Positions 36,540 through 47,649 of a stretch of DNA of 64,000 nucleotides are shown in pieces. Under the pieces are notes generated by a model. The model was not told where the DNA came from, ran no database searches, and was given only the letters and a program-made list of their open reading frames with translations. Made by a program: the position numbers and the translations under genes. Each line of letters starts with the position of its first letter. Positions within the stretch are counted from its first letter, which is position 1. Origin of the DNA: Apostichopus japonicus (lineage: Eukaryota; Echinodermata; Holothuroidea; Aspidochirotida; Stichopodidae); contig NC_092570.1 of NCBI RefSeq assembly GCF_037975245.1, forward strand, positions 15,386,001 to 15,450,000, given 5' to 3'.

Positions 36540-37892
36540 CAGGGGCGTATCCAGGGGGGGGGGCGCAACAGGCGCGAGCCCCCCCCTATTGGCCGTCACC
36601 AAAAAAAAAAAAAAGTTTAGCAAAAAAAAAAAAAAAAAATTGATGACGACCTTTATGTGAGATGTCGGTGATCGCTCAACCCCCCCCCCCCCCCTCCCGT
36701 ATGCTTTATTTTTTGTTTGCCAAAAAAGGTTCTGGCGAAGTTCGGCGGCATAATAGTTTTAGAAACATAGATGGTAATTGTGTTTGTATTATCACTATAA
36801 ACACTAAGTGACATGCCAGCCATACTAAATTGTGCATTTTGTGTCCATATTTACTGGAAATGTTGCTTATTATTAAGGTCGAAAAATGGATCACATATGG
36901 CCATGGGCGGCGATCCTGGGTGCAGGGGGGATATATCCCCCCATGAAAATGGGTGGAGGGGATGTAATGCACCAATTCCCCCCCCCCCCCCCCCACCAAA
37001 TGCCAGGGATAAGAATATTTTCATGCCTACATTTATGCATCTTCGTTAATGTACGGCTCTTTTTTAGCTTCATTTCTCGCCTACCATAAACGCAGTGCGA
37101 TCTTTTCAAATTAAGCGTCTTTATAAAGCAAAAATAGTTGACTGTAGGCTTCATTGGCCCTATAACAACAAAATGTATTATTGCGCCCACGGTATTGATA
37201 TAGTACATATAGGCACCCTCATATAGTATTCATATAGGCCCTATAGTAGGCCTACACACGTACATGTTCCCTCGAACAGCTGAGAATCTCATGTAACCAG
37301 GGTAATGCTTAATACACGTTTCACCTGGATGCCCTAGCAATCGGTACCTAGGAATGTAACTTTGTGTAATTGTGTATTGCATGTGTATAGGCCTATAATA
37401 GCCTGCATGAGGCCATTTTCTTCATCGAATAATATAACAGAGCTCTCGAACATTCTAACGTTGCGCCTGAAACAAGATTGACAGGGGCAATTTTCCCAAA
37501 ATAACACCCGAAATTAAAAAAAAAAGGTATTTTGGATCCTGATTATGAGATATTTCGGACATGACATCCCTATTTTAAAGTTGGGTATATGCCGCTTGGA
37601 AACCTCGGGAAGTGCCGTTTCCGGCCATCTAGAGGGTTTGTTAATCCCAAAATTTTCTTGTACGCTTCGCGCCCACTCATGGTGGCGCTACGCTTAGATA
37701 GTCAACAAGGTCATATCCCCCCCCCCCACTCGGAAGTACGGATCGCCGCCCATGCATATGACACCATTTTGCATTTCAGCCCTTCTTTGAAAGCAAAAAT
37801 TGTACACCCCTCCCCTTAGACTCATCCCCCAGGACGGCGATCATTCATGCCTGGCGCCCCCCCCCCTATTGGAAAATCCTGGATACGCCCCT
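36540..37892. mobile_element. hAT-type element, family C, interrupted by a second hAT-type element
   Basis: Perfect 16-bp TIRs CAGGGGCGTATCCAGG / CCTGGATACGCCCCTG; TATAATG is repeated on both flanks (36533-36539, 37893-37899). Positions 36902-37754 are a later insertion, leaving about 490 bp of family C sequence, collinear with the reverse-oriented copy at 44247. Confidence 0.85.
36902..37754. mobile_element. inner hAT-type element nested in family C
   Basis: 853 bp, perfect 15-bp TIRs CATGGGCGGCGATCC / GGATCGCCGCCCATG, and flanks CATATGGC (36894-36901) / CATATGAC (37755-37762). The uninterrupted site GCCATATG is seen in the related copy at 44374-44381, which proves the nesting. Its right part shares a conserved GCGCCAC/GTTGGCGC core with other hAT relics here. 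Confidence 0.85.
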
Positions 37893-37899
37893 GTATAAT

Positions 37900-40800
37900 G
37901 GTGCCTTGTTCCATTGTAACTTAAATATTCTTCAATACAGGTATGTGCACGATGTTAACAAAATATTAGAAACAACATGTCAAATATTGTTAAGCAACAA
38001 ATTCTTTGACACTTGAAATCCTATAACCATGTTATTAGTGTGGGGGATGGATATTTTTTGAGAAGTTATCTATTTCTTCTTCTATGTTGACCTTTATCTT
38101 GCAAATATGTATTTACCAGTTTTTTCTTGGACAATCTGACACGTCCATGGAAAATAGTCAGAAAGTAGAGAGATATATATTATATGGGAAGTTCTATCCA
38201 AAATCGTTTTGCGTTTTGACCTATTTTCCAAGCACCTGCATCATCAACTTATCCACAGCAACAATGGTATCTTGGTAGTTTAATAACTGTGAAGTACCTT
38301 TCGGTTGATACTAGGGTCTTGCACATTTCTCCCAAGCTATCTTTTGCTTTCTTCTGATGTTGGAAGATTTGCTACGGAAAAGCAAAGAAGCCAAACAGGT
38401 TTGCCAATTGGGCCCACTTTCCCCAAAATGTTTATTCAAGCCCTGCCTCCCGCAGTGAAAAATCACTTAGATTGGTTTGTACACTGCGACGGTCGCTAAT
38501 TGCTGTGGAAGAAACATGATCTCACGTGACACACATTTTCGATACGATACTACCTAAGCGTACAATAATTTTTTATTGGCAAATATACCCCCCCAGAACG
38601 CCGGAAATAACACTTCGCAGACCCAATGATGCTCCCAAACCTGCTTAAGTTTAGATCTCATGGCTTATAGAAACTTAGTTTGGGGAAATATATGGGCGCC
38701 TGCAGAGAAAAAAATCAGGGGACAAATAATCCAAGTAGACTTTTGTGTACGATGGGTCTGGGTTCCTCTCCCAGAAAACAATTATAGACTGCCGCAAATG
38801 CGATTTCCGTCCTATATTTTAACAACTGTGGATAAATATAATAAAATAGGAACTGCTGCATGTCATTTGCACAATGCTGGGTCAAACTGTGCCAAGACAA
38901 ATTGTCAAGACAAATTGATGGGGACACGGTATATCATGTACCCACCACTGAAGAAGTTGGTGGGGACGCGTCCCGCTGTCCCCACCAGGATCTGCGCCCA
39001 TGCGCAGAAACGGACTCTGTGGCATGTTCAGTTTGCACGCGAGAAAAAGAGAAAAAAACGACTTGGACAAGACTACGTCAAGTGGAGTATCTTGATCGAG
39101 GGTCGACCCCAGGCGAAGGACAGACTACTCGAGTGAATACCACAGCTGTATCCAAAGTAGCATTCTTTATCGGACATATTTTCGCTTCTTACAACGGTGG
39201 TTTACAAAGAAACAATTAAACCCTTTGTATTGTAAGTCATATAGCCCTCACATCACGATCTAGTGCGCAAAATCACCCATCCTAAAGTTACGCCTACTTC
39301 ACTTACGTACTGAGCTAGCATCACAATTATTGCTTATACGTGGCCGAGAGACATTCGGTTGATGTCGACAACTAAATCTACACAGGCTCTCAACACCACA
39401 GCTGCAGTACTACAGTTGGAATTGGAAGAGGTAAGTTCTTCTAAATTATTCGTCCATTTTAGGTTTACAAGAAAGTAGCATGATTTATCGAAAGCATATA
39501 TAGATATGATATAATTATAAATCCACAGCAATACTTTGTAAGCCCATATCGAATTATAACCGGTTATAGTAAGCGGCATATGGTTTGTTTGGGATACGTA
39601 TAGCATAAAAGTGATTGACATGGGATAATCCCACCTCCCCACTCTCAAATGTTCAAATTTTGGATTTAAAGAAACAGTTGATGATACTGTTAACAAGCTT
39701 CCTCAATAATATCATAGTGTAACATTTGACACGGTACAAAACATCTGCTCAAACTTTCCATTAGTCTGATATAAGTTATATTCTACTCATTGTTTACTGT
39801 ATCTGATATTGTTAACAATTTGTTTTATGAACTATTTGATATGTAATCGTATCCATGGAATGTTAAAAACAAACTTTAAACTTGCAAAAAGAACACACAC
39901 ATTTAATCTGTGTAACATCAGCTGAGTAGATTTTTCTTGTTGATGGTGATCATTTCGGAATGTGTATATAATTGAAAACGTAATGAGTTGGAAAATCCAG
40001 AACAGTGAAAAAAACTTCCAGCCTCCACCGGGATTCGAACCCGGGCTCCCCGTTTTATATGCGGAAACCTATATATATATATTAGTCTCCGTATACTTTT
40101 CATTCAGTGTGCGCTTTCGGTAACACGGATGTGCGCTCGTTTAGGTATAGCAATCATTGTGGCGGACCAATTCGTTGATCATACCGGACTCCCTCTTGAA
40201 TAGCGTTAATCATTGTTATACAAAAGAAGCCATCACTGATTATGCTGCCAGCGGAACATCTGCACACAGACATGTGAAAAAACATACATCGTATTAGCTG
40301 TTGATAGCATTCTTGAGTTTAGAGTGTGTATATAAAGAATGTTTCTTCTCTTTCTCAAGTATTTAAACAAGCGACCTACGTACAACTTTAACAATCAAGT
40401 CATTGTTATAGGCTAAGTAACGTGAAACAGTGTGACAAATAAGAAGTGAATTGAAAAAAGTTACTAAGCATGGAATTACCGCAGTTCAAATACCGCCAAA
40501 AACTGTTCCTTCTGTTTCGTAAATCTATTGTGAAGTTGAGAAGGAGGGATTCGATGTAACATGTGCTTTTAAATTAAGGGAGTATACTGAAAGCGGCAAT
40601 ATAAGGTGCACAGAACTTCAATATATATCTTATTTGTATGATTGATCCTTCGGTAATACATAAATAGACGATATTGTATCACATGTATTATGTGGATATT
40701 TATTACGTTATATAGGCTGTATATAGTTGCTATAAGGGGCCACAAACCTAACCATTATGTTAAGCTTATATATGGCAGAGATCTGTTTGAAAGCCAAACA

Positions 40801-42213
40801 ATTCAGCAGGCTTATAACCAGCTTAGAAAAATCTTGCTTTATTTGGCAGATATCCTATTAAAAAATGTCATTTCTGTGGAGCGCTGTTTAAGTTATTAAA
40901 AACGGTGATGTCATATAGTGCCTTTATATGATCTGAAACTCTTTAACCATTTCTCTTTCGTTTCGTTTTCTCTTTATATTTTTCAAGGTAGAAAGTTAAC
41001 AGTGTTGACACTGAAACTACTGAAGACCAATATGTATATAAAGAGCTACATGTTTTTTATTTATTTTTTTATTTTTATTTGATATTTTTTTAATTTTTAT
41101 TCAATTCGACACTGCAAAATCCATCTCAGTTACAGAAAATTACAGAAAATAAACATTATAACAGAGAATAGAAAGAAAATACGAGTAAAGTAAGAAAAAG
41201 ATAAAACATTGACGCGCATGTGGCTCGATGACGTCATATTTAGACTTGATCAAGTCTTCGGCAGTGTCATCACGGTATCATGGAACATAAAATGTGTGAT
41301 ATCTCCCTTTAAGTCTTTGCTGAGCTGCGTTTTTTTTTTGGGGGGGGGGCGGCTTTGCACATAGGTTGATAATATTTGTTTGGTTTCTGCATATACCCTT
41401 TCATATTTATTTTTGTGAATATTATGATACAATTTGTATATATGAATTAATTAGTGTTATCAGAATTATAGTGTGGGAGATATATGTGCTTCCGGTGTAT
41501 AACAGCCAAACAGCGGTCATCGCATTTTGATATCACCAAGTATTACTATTAGGCTTCTGTGTGATCTATTTTATAATCCCATTTGAAGTTAATATTTAGA
41601 AAACATATTAAATAATCCAGATTGTATACTTTACTGTTGTTTTTCGTGACGCGTTGCGTTGGGATACTAAACGATACTACGATACTAAACTGGGCCGCTT
41701 ACTGATCAAACTCTCTGATCAAAACATTTTTATTAGAATATATTAAAACAGCTATCTTTTTTTGTTGAAAAAATAAATCGAAATTAAAAAAATCCCATAT
41801 CATCGTTTTATTGTTTATCTAGGTTATTTATCTCAATTAGTGAAGTATAAAAGATGTAAATTTAGGCATTTCTCTATAACGAAAACGACGGGAAAAAAGT
41901 AGGCCTTAATTTATTCCCCACGATATGTTAACAAACAAACTGGGACTTAGTTTGAGTAATTTACTAGAGTGGGTTTGGTGGATTGTTGCATTGATGAATA
42001 TTTTTGAGGTCTGTATGCATCATTACTCAACCGTGAAGAATGATCAAAGGATATGCCGGCAGCATCCGATGCCAACACTTTGAGGCCATTATATCAGATG
42101 GAGTTTAGACAATTAACTCTTATATAGGTCTATTTAAATCACAAAACATGAATCTACGAAGGACAGAAACCTATTCAGACGACCGAGGCTCTTGGTATTG
42201 CTTGAAGATATGG
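37900..42213. other. gene-poor intergenic stretch
   Basis: AT-rich. Contains the SINE family 2 copy at 39972-40075, T-rich tracts (41055-41100) and a G-run (41335-41350). No supportable gene. Confidence 0.5.
39972..40075 (-). mobile_element. tRNA-derived SINE, family 2 (partial)
   Basis: Minus strand carries a perfect T-arm, CCGGGTTCGAATCCCGG (B box at 40031-40041), then GGAGGC and a body ending TTCTGGATTTTCCAACTC. The 5' tRNA half is eroded by a TA microsatellite. The same 3' body recurs at 47704-47745, 63170-63200, 63520-63550 and 63767-63797. Confidence 0.65.
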
Positions 42214-42440
42214 CAGGGGCGGATGCAGGATTTTTGACAGAGGGGGGTCTGACTGGTCCAGCCGCGCCTGATCGAAAGACTATCTAAGCGGAGCGCCACC
42301 ATCGGTTGGCGCGGAGCGTACCAGAAAATTTTTGGCTTTACAAACCCCCCCAGATGGCCGGAAACGGCACTTCCCGAGTATTCTAAGCTGCATGTACCTA
42401 GCCTGAAAATATGGATCTCATGTCTGCAATTTCTCAATTG
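42214..42440. mobile_element. hAT-type relic sharing the GCGCCAC core
   Basis: Starts with a degenerate end CAGGGGCGGATGCAGGAT and contains ACTATCTAAGCGGAGCGCC followed by the GTTGGCGCGGAGCGTAC half and GGCCGGAAACGGCACTTCCC. No second terminus was found. Confidence 0.6.
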
Positions 42441-42555
42441 ATGAGAAAAAAACAATCTATGAAATATGGTAATACATATCAGATGAGTTGAGATGATACA
42501 AAAATCATGCCTTTAGCCACCAATCCCCCTCCCGTTCCGTCACCACTGTTTGATG

Positions 42556-43331
42556 CAGGGCCGGATCCAGGATTCTGGAAGGGTGAGGGGTTTGGCCTCC
42601 AGTGATCCTAGGGTCTAAGGGGAGTGGGTTTCCCTCTATCCATTGTGAAATTCTTGGATATTTAAGTACAACAGGGAACCCCCTTCAATTTAGCCATTCA
42701 AAGCACCTACAAAAACTCACTCGAATTGTATCTGCATCAGTACGAGTTAGATAGTGTTATTGATGATCTATTCATGGTAGATTGGAGAGAACAAACGCCG
42801 TGGATGTTTCTCAATGAACTTTCGGACCACTTCGTCAGTGTCGATATGAGTGTTATAATACGTGTTCATGAGAACAAGAGCTGTGAGACGTTCCTTGCCC
42901 ATTGTTGATCGGAGAACAGTTTTATGCCTTCTCACCGCAGAAAACGATCTCTCATGAAGAATTCGTCGGCGCATCCTATGCAGCCTACCGCTCTGCCACC
43001 TCACCGCCCAAAACAATTCGAACACCACCTCAATTTTGAAACTTTTGGGTCTGAAAAATGAGATTTTTAGGCATTTTTTGCACGTGTAGCACTCGTGCAC
43101 ACTATAGTTCATTTGACGGAAAAGACACACCTGGCTGACTTGTAAGGATAACCGCCCTTCTGACGTCCTACATGTTTAAAATTGGCGTTTAATTAAATTA
43201 TTTTTTCTCTCTCTCTTTTTTTCTCTCTTTTTTTTTCTCTTTTTTTTTCTCTTTTTTTTTCTCTTTTTTTTTTTTGGGCCAAGAGCAGGGGGGGTCCGGA
43301 CCCCCTGGACCCCCCCGGATCCGCGCCTCTA
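42556..43331 (-). mobile_element. internally deleted hAT element with transposase remnant
   Basis: Bounded by CAGGGCCGGATCCAGGAT and CCCCGGATCCGCGCCTCT. On the minus strand it keeps a piece of hAT transposase (next entry), and a CTTTTTTT low-complexity tract lies at 43200-43275. The target-site duplication was not resolved. Confidence 0.7.
42792..42959 (-). pseudogene. hAT transposase C-terminal dimerisation domain fragment
   Basis: Translated minus strand gives ILHERSFSAVRRHKTVLRST, then a stretch with RLTALVLMNTYYNTHIDTDE and KHPRRL. This is the hATC signature (ERSFSalrriKtylRstM...RL..Lallhih...id.dev...F....pRRL). The catalytic core is absent, so it is a dead fragment. Confidence 0.8.
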
Positions 43332-45590
43332 TGGATCGTTACTTTATAATATTGTTGTCCATAGACGTTTAAAGGAGTGGCTATTCTGAAGATCAACTCT
43401 TAGATTAGCGTAAAGCCTTTAATGAACTAAATCTGATCAACTCCAAGGTATTATTTGTATTTCGTGTCCTGCGTGAAATTCGAAGTAACCTGTCAGAAAA
43501 AATTGTAAAATAATTGCTCGGGGCAGAACAATTAATTGTATAGCAATAGGGATGATACCTAACTATCCATGCAGTATTTTGACGTATACGAGAGACCAGA
43601 CTTTAATCAGAGTTGACCTTGTTGTTTTCATTCCCGTCACCGTCTATTAGCTTTACCCCTTATCAAAAGCTGAAACCGAGGTTTAACCTCGCCCAAACTT
43701 TTGCAGTCTATTGTTCACTTAATTGTTTTGAACGAAAAAAAAGAAGAAAAACAAAAGACTGATAAAAACAAAGGATTTGTCAATGTCATTTTTCTGTACT
43801 GTTATTGTAATTGAAAATAATTCATCGAACAAAAGAGGTGCTTTTGTGACCTTTTAATTCAAAGGTAACGATTTGTTTTCAGAAATAGAAGGAAAAAATG
43901 GAGACAGTTTGTCTTTTAGTCCACTTGGGGATTAAAAAATCATCAACGCAAGGTTACCCGTAATTCTACAAAAGTACTTTGTAAAGTAACCGTCTTTGTA
44001 AAAAGGTAAACAGATATCTATTGTTATAATTTTGTAGGGTGACCAATCAATATAGGGTAAGGTGAATATTAATTATTTTCTAATATTTGAAGAATAAAGA
44101 AGGTCGGTATATTGGTTTGTGACCACAATCAATTCACAGGTAGCTAGCAAATACCACGAAGGTGATCAACGAATGCGTCTTTGATTTTTTAAGCAAAACT
44201 TCCAAACTAGCATACTATATAGGCAACCACAATGTCCGTCCTTGACCCAGGGGCGTATCCAGGATTTTCCACTAGGTGGGCGTCAGGCATGAATGATCGC
44301 CGTCCTGGGGGATGGGTCTAAGGGGAGGGGTGGACAATTTTTGCTTTCGAAGAAGGGCTGAAATGCAAAATGGTGCCATATGTGATCCATTTTTCGACCT
44401 TAATAATAAGCAACATTTCCAGTAAAAATGGACACAAAATGCACAATTTAGTATGGCTGGCATGTCACTTAGTGTTTATAGAGATAATACAAACACAATT
44501 ACCATCTATGTTTCTAAAACTATTATTCCGCCGAACTTCGCCAGAACCTCTTTTGGCAAACAAAAAATAAAGCATACGGGAGGGGGGGGGGGGGGTTGAA
44601 CGATCACCGACATCTCACATAAAGGTCGTCATCAATTTTTTTTTTTTAGCTTAACTTTATATTCGGAGAAATATTATGACATCAGATTCTTACGTTCTTT
44701 ATGATAATTTTCGAAATAATTAGATAAATCTAACTGCGTCCCTTGAGGAAAGTAGTTCCTAGGATTTATCAATGAAAATTTATGGAAGCAATATGACTTT
44801 CAAAAGTATCAAAGAAAATAACGCGTTGTTATGTATGCTAATAAACTGCTCAGATTGGACCTTTTACGTTATAGTTGAAATAAACGAAGGGAAGGGGCGG
44901 GGTGGGGGCAGCTTTCTACTCACCATGAGCAGCATGTTTAAGGCAAACAGGTATGTATACTATCACCCCCCCCCCCCCTCTCACATACAGTTAAAAGGAT
45001 GGATTGGCCTACCAGCAAAACGACTGCGTATACCGGTACACCGCTGTGTTCGAGCCCCTGACTAAGGTTTCAAAGTCTCATGCACTTAAGTTTCATTTAG
45101 TTTAGTCCAACCATGGAGGTCTGTTTATAGCTCTATGGTCCAACGCTCTAGACGCAGCGCTTGTTCCAGTTCCCTGTATCACCTGTTGGATCACAGAACA
45201 GGCAGCAGTTTATGCCACTGTCTGCCCCTGTATATATACAAGAGGCCTAAATTCTTGATCTCACACTCCCTATTCTATAAAGTCGTTGTATTCAAACATT
45301 GACTGCAACTGGGTCACTTCACACTTCATACTACATGCCTTTGCCAGTGACTAAATATGACCCTGACAATATCAATGTTTGCGGTGCGTAATATTTCTTC
45401 CACAACGACATGTATGTTCCACAACGACATGTATGTTTTAGCGGTAATACATGCTACTATGCATATATACACGTCTTTACCTGTTACTGTTAGATTCAGC
45501 AAATGCATTGCATTCTTCCTATAATTTGTCCCAAAGAACTACAACGCAAGTTTGTTTTTATTTCATTTTCGTTTGCTTGAAAGTGTTTTG
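43332..45590. other. intergenic between hAT remnant and CCCTT array
   Basis: Apart from the truncated family C element I see no gene. It should include the promoter and first exon of the SBP-domain gene, or that exon may be farther upstream; I could not place it. Confidence 0.45.
44247..44650. mobile_element. family C hAT-type element, truncated copy with empty site
   Basis: Begins CAGGGGCGTATCCAGG and runs collinear (inverted) with 36540-37892 minus its inner insertion; it breaks off in a T-tract where the partner has A-tracts, so one end is lost. Confidence 0.75.
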
Positions 45591-45849
45591 CCCTTCCCTT
45601 CCCTTCCCTTCCCTTCCCTTCCCTTCCCTTCCCTTCCCTTCCCTTCCCTTCCCTTCCCTTCCCTTCCCTTCCCTTCCCTTCCCTTCCCTTCCCTTCCCTT
45701 CCCTTCCCTTCCCTTCCCTTCCCTTCCCTTCCCTTCCCTTCCCTTCCCTTCCCTTCCCTTCCCTTCCCTTCCCTTCCCTTCCCTTCCCTTCCCTTCCCTT
45801 CCCTTCCCTTCCCTTCCCTTCCCTTCCCTTCCCTTCCCTTCCCTTCCCT
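45591..45849 (+). repeat. CCCTT pentanucleotide microsatellite, about 52 copies
   Basis: Uninterrupted CCCTT for 259 bp. It produces a spurious Phe-Pro-Ser-Leu-Pro frame. Confidence 0.98.
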
Positions 45850-46026
45850 GATGTTATCGATCTGTCGCTTCCCTTCCCTTCTCTGATGTTATCGATCTGT
45901 CGCTTCCCTTCTCTGATGTTATCGATCTGTCGCTTCCCTTCTCTGATGTTATCGATCTGTCGCTTCCCTTCTCTGATGTTATCGATCTGTCGCTTCCCTT
46001 CTCTGATGTTATCGATCTGTCGCTTC
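45850..46026 (+). repeat. 30-bp minisatellite grown from the CCCTT array
   Basis: Units start GATGTTATCGATCTGTCGC at 45850, 45885, 45915, 45945, 45975 and 46005; the first is 35 bp because it retains one more pentamer. Each holds the palindrome ATCGAT. Confidence 0.95.
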
Positions 46027-46111
46027 CTTTCTGTTCACTTTTACAGATTCATTTCTTAGTCGTCCTTGTTGTTTTGCTATTATTATTGTTGTTGTTATAG
46101 TTGTTGTTGTT

Positions 46112-46506
46112 CAGTGGCGGAGCTAGGGGTATTGGTCAGGGGGGAGAGAATGGTCTGTAGGGGCGCTTTCGACACTATCTAAGCGGAGCGCCACGACAGA
46201 TTGGCGCGGAGCGTACAAAAAAAAATTGAGTACAGAAACTCCCTAGATCGCCGGAAATGACCCTTTCCAGGCCTTGCTAATTTGCAGATAAACGAAGAAT
46301 AAATAGGTGTCATCGCCATTTGTCAGAAAATTGCACCAACAAAATGTGACAAATGTCAATGGGTATTTGAGAGCGCAATAAAAAGTCAATAATCGCGAAT
46401 AAGTAAAAAGTGGTAAAAAACTGAGAAGGGCGCCAGCAGTCCATTTGAGTCCGTCAGGGGGGGGGGGGCATCCGCCCCCTCTGACTGTGTGAACGCTCCG
46501 CCACTG
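46112..46506. mobile_element. hAT-type MITE, family B copy 1
   Basis: 395 bp with perfect 12-bp TIRs (CAGTGGCGGAGC / GCTCCGCCACTG) and 8-bp flanks TTGTTGTT on both sides, though inside a TTG repeat. It ends 42-45 bp before the first coding exon's acceptor in the SBP-domain gene. It has no transposase. Confidence 0.85.
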
Positions 46507-46551
46507 TTGTTGTTGTATATTGATACATATTTTCTCTTCTCTCTCTAGCAG

Positions 46552-46765
46552 GGAATGGCAAGTTCTGACACCCCAAACGGTGACAAATCTCATATTATCC
46601 AAGACGAAGACAACAAAATGGACGACAAGACAGGGAAGCTGATCACTGTTTGCGTTATTATCGCAAACGTGATCGCCGCAGTGGCCCTCATCTTGGCTTT
46701 TATCGGGGTAGTTAAAAATGGTAACCAATATTACCTCAACGCCGATGGAACTTCAAGCAGTAGTG
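46552..46765 (+). CDS. SBP-domain gene, first coding exon (cytoplasmic tail and TM anchor)
   Basis: Starts after a TAGCAG tandem acceptor (exon edge 46549 or 46552) with the ATG at 46555 in a good context (GGGAATGG). It encodes 70 residues and one base; the hydrophobic run [19 protein letters not shown] is the signal anchor. Donor GTAAGA. There is no cleavable signal peptide: about 28 polar residues precede the anchor, favouring type II topology. Confidence 0.88.
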
Positions 46766-47557
46766 GTAAGAATATCATCGAATTGACCTCTGCACTCCAC
46801 AGTATAGGAAAACGTAGTACCGTATACAGGGTTGTCCAACCTACGGCCCGCGGGCCACAGTCCGGCCCGCCGCAGGGTTGCGTCCGGCCCGCCAGAGATG
46901 CTCTACGGTGCGAAATTTTAGTGAGCAGATTTATTGATAACAATTTGAAGCTATATAATCAATCATTCGAACCTTAATCTGGGCCCAAAAAAACTGCATA
47001 CAGGTTAGTTTGTGTGACACTCTCTCAGCGGAGGAAGGGGGGGGGGGGGGAGGCGGCTGAACTTTATTCATCTTTTTTATCAGGAAGGAAAATCAATCAG
47101 TGGCTTCGGGCAAAAAAATCGAAAAATCGAGTGTAGGGTTCATGCGGCCTCTCCTTCATCATAATCATTCCATGTGGCCCTCCTCTGCAAAAGGTTGGAC
47201 AACCCTGGTATATATACCATGAAGGTCATGTGACGTGCACCCAGGTGCTATTAACGTATTATGTAACCCTTTTGTCAGGTTGAAGTGATAAGCGTTCCGT
47301 ATAGACAACATAACGCTACTTATATAACGGGCATTTGCGGTAAATTTGAGGTTTACTTCCCGTCCCTTAATTAAAAATCATGATGTGCATGGACCCTGGC
47401 TACTACTCGAACATATATACAACATGTATATCATCATCATCATATACAATATATATGTATATATATTTATATATATATATGTATGTATATATATATGTAT
47501 GTATTTATATATATATATATATGTATATGTATATAGACATGTATATGTATATGTGTG

Positions 47558-47649
<92 letters not shown>

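Noticed and set aside
40029-40045. Possible functional tRNA gene (perfect T-arm GGTTCGAATCC)
   Set aside because: The 5' half is destroyed by a TA microsatellite and the 3' side continues into a repeat body seen elsewhere; it is a SINE relic.
45451-46059. 202-codon open frame rich in Phe-Pro-Ser-Leu
   Set aside because: It is the translation of the CCCTT array and 30-bp minisatellite; no splice context or non-repetitive domain.
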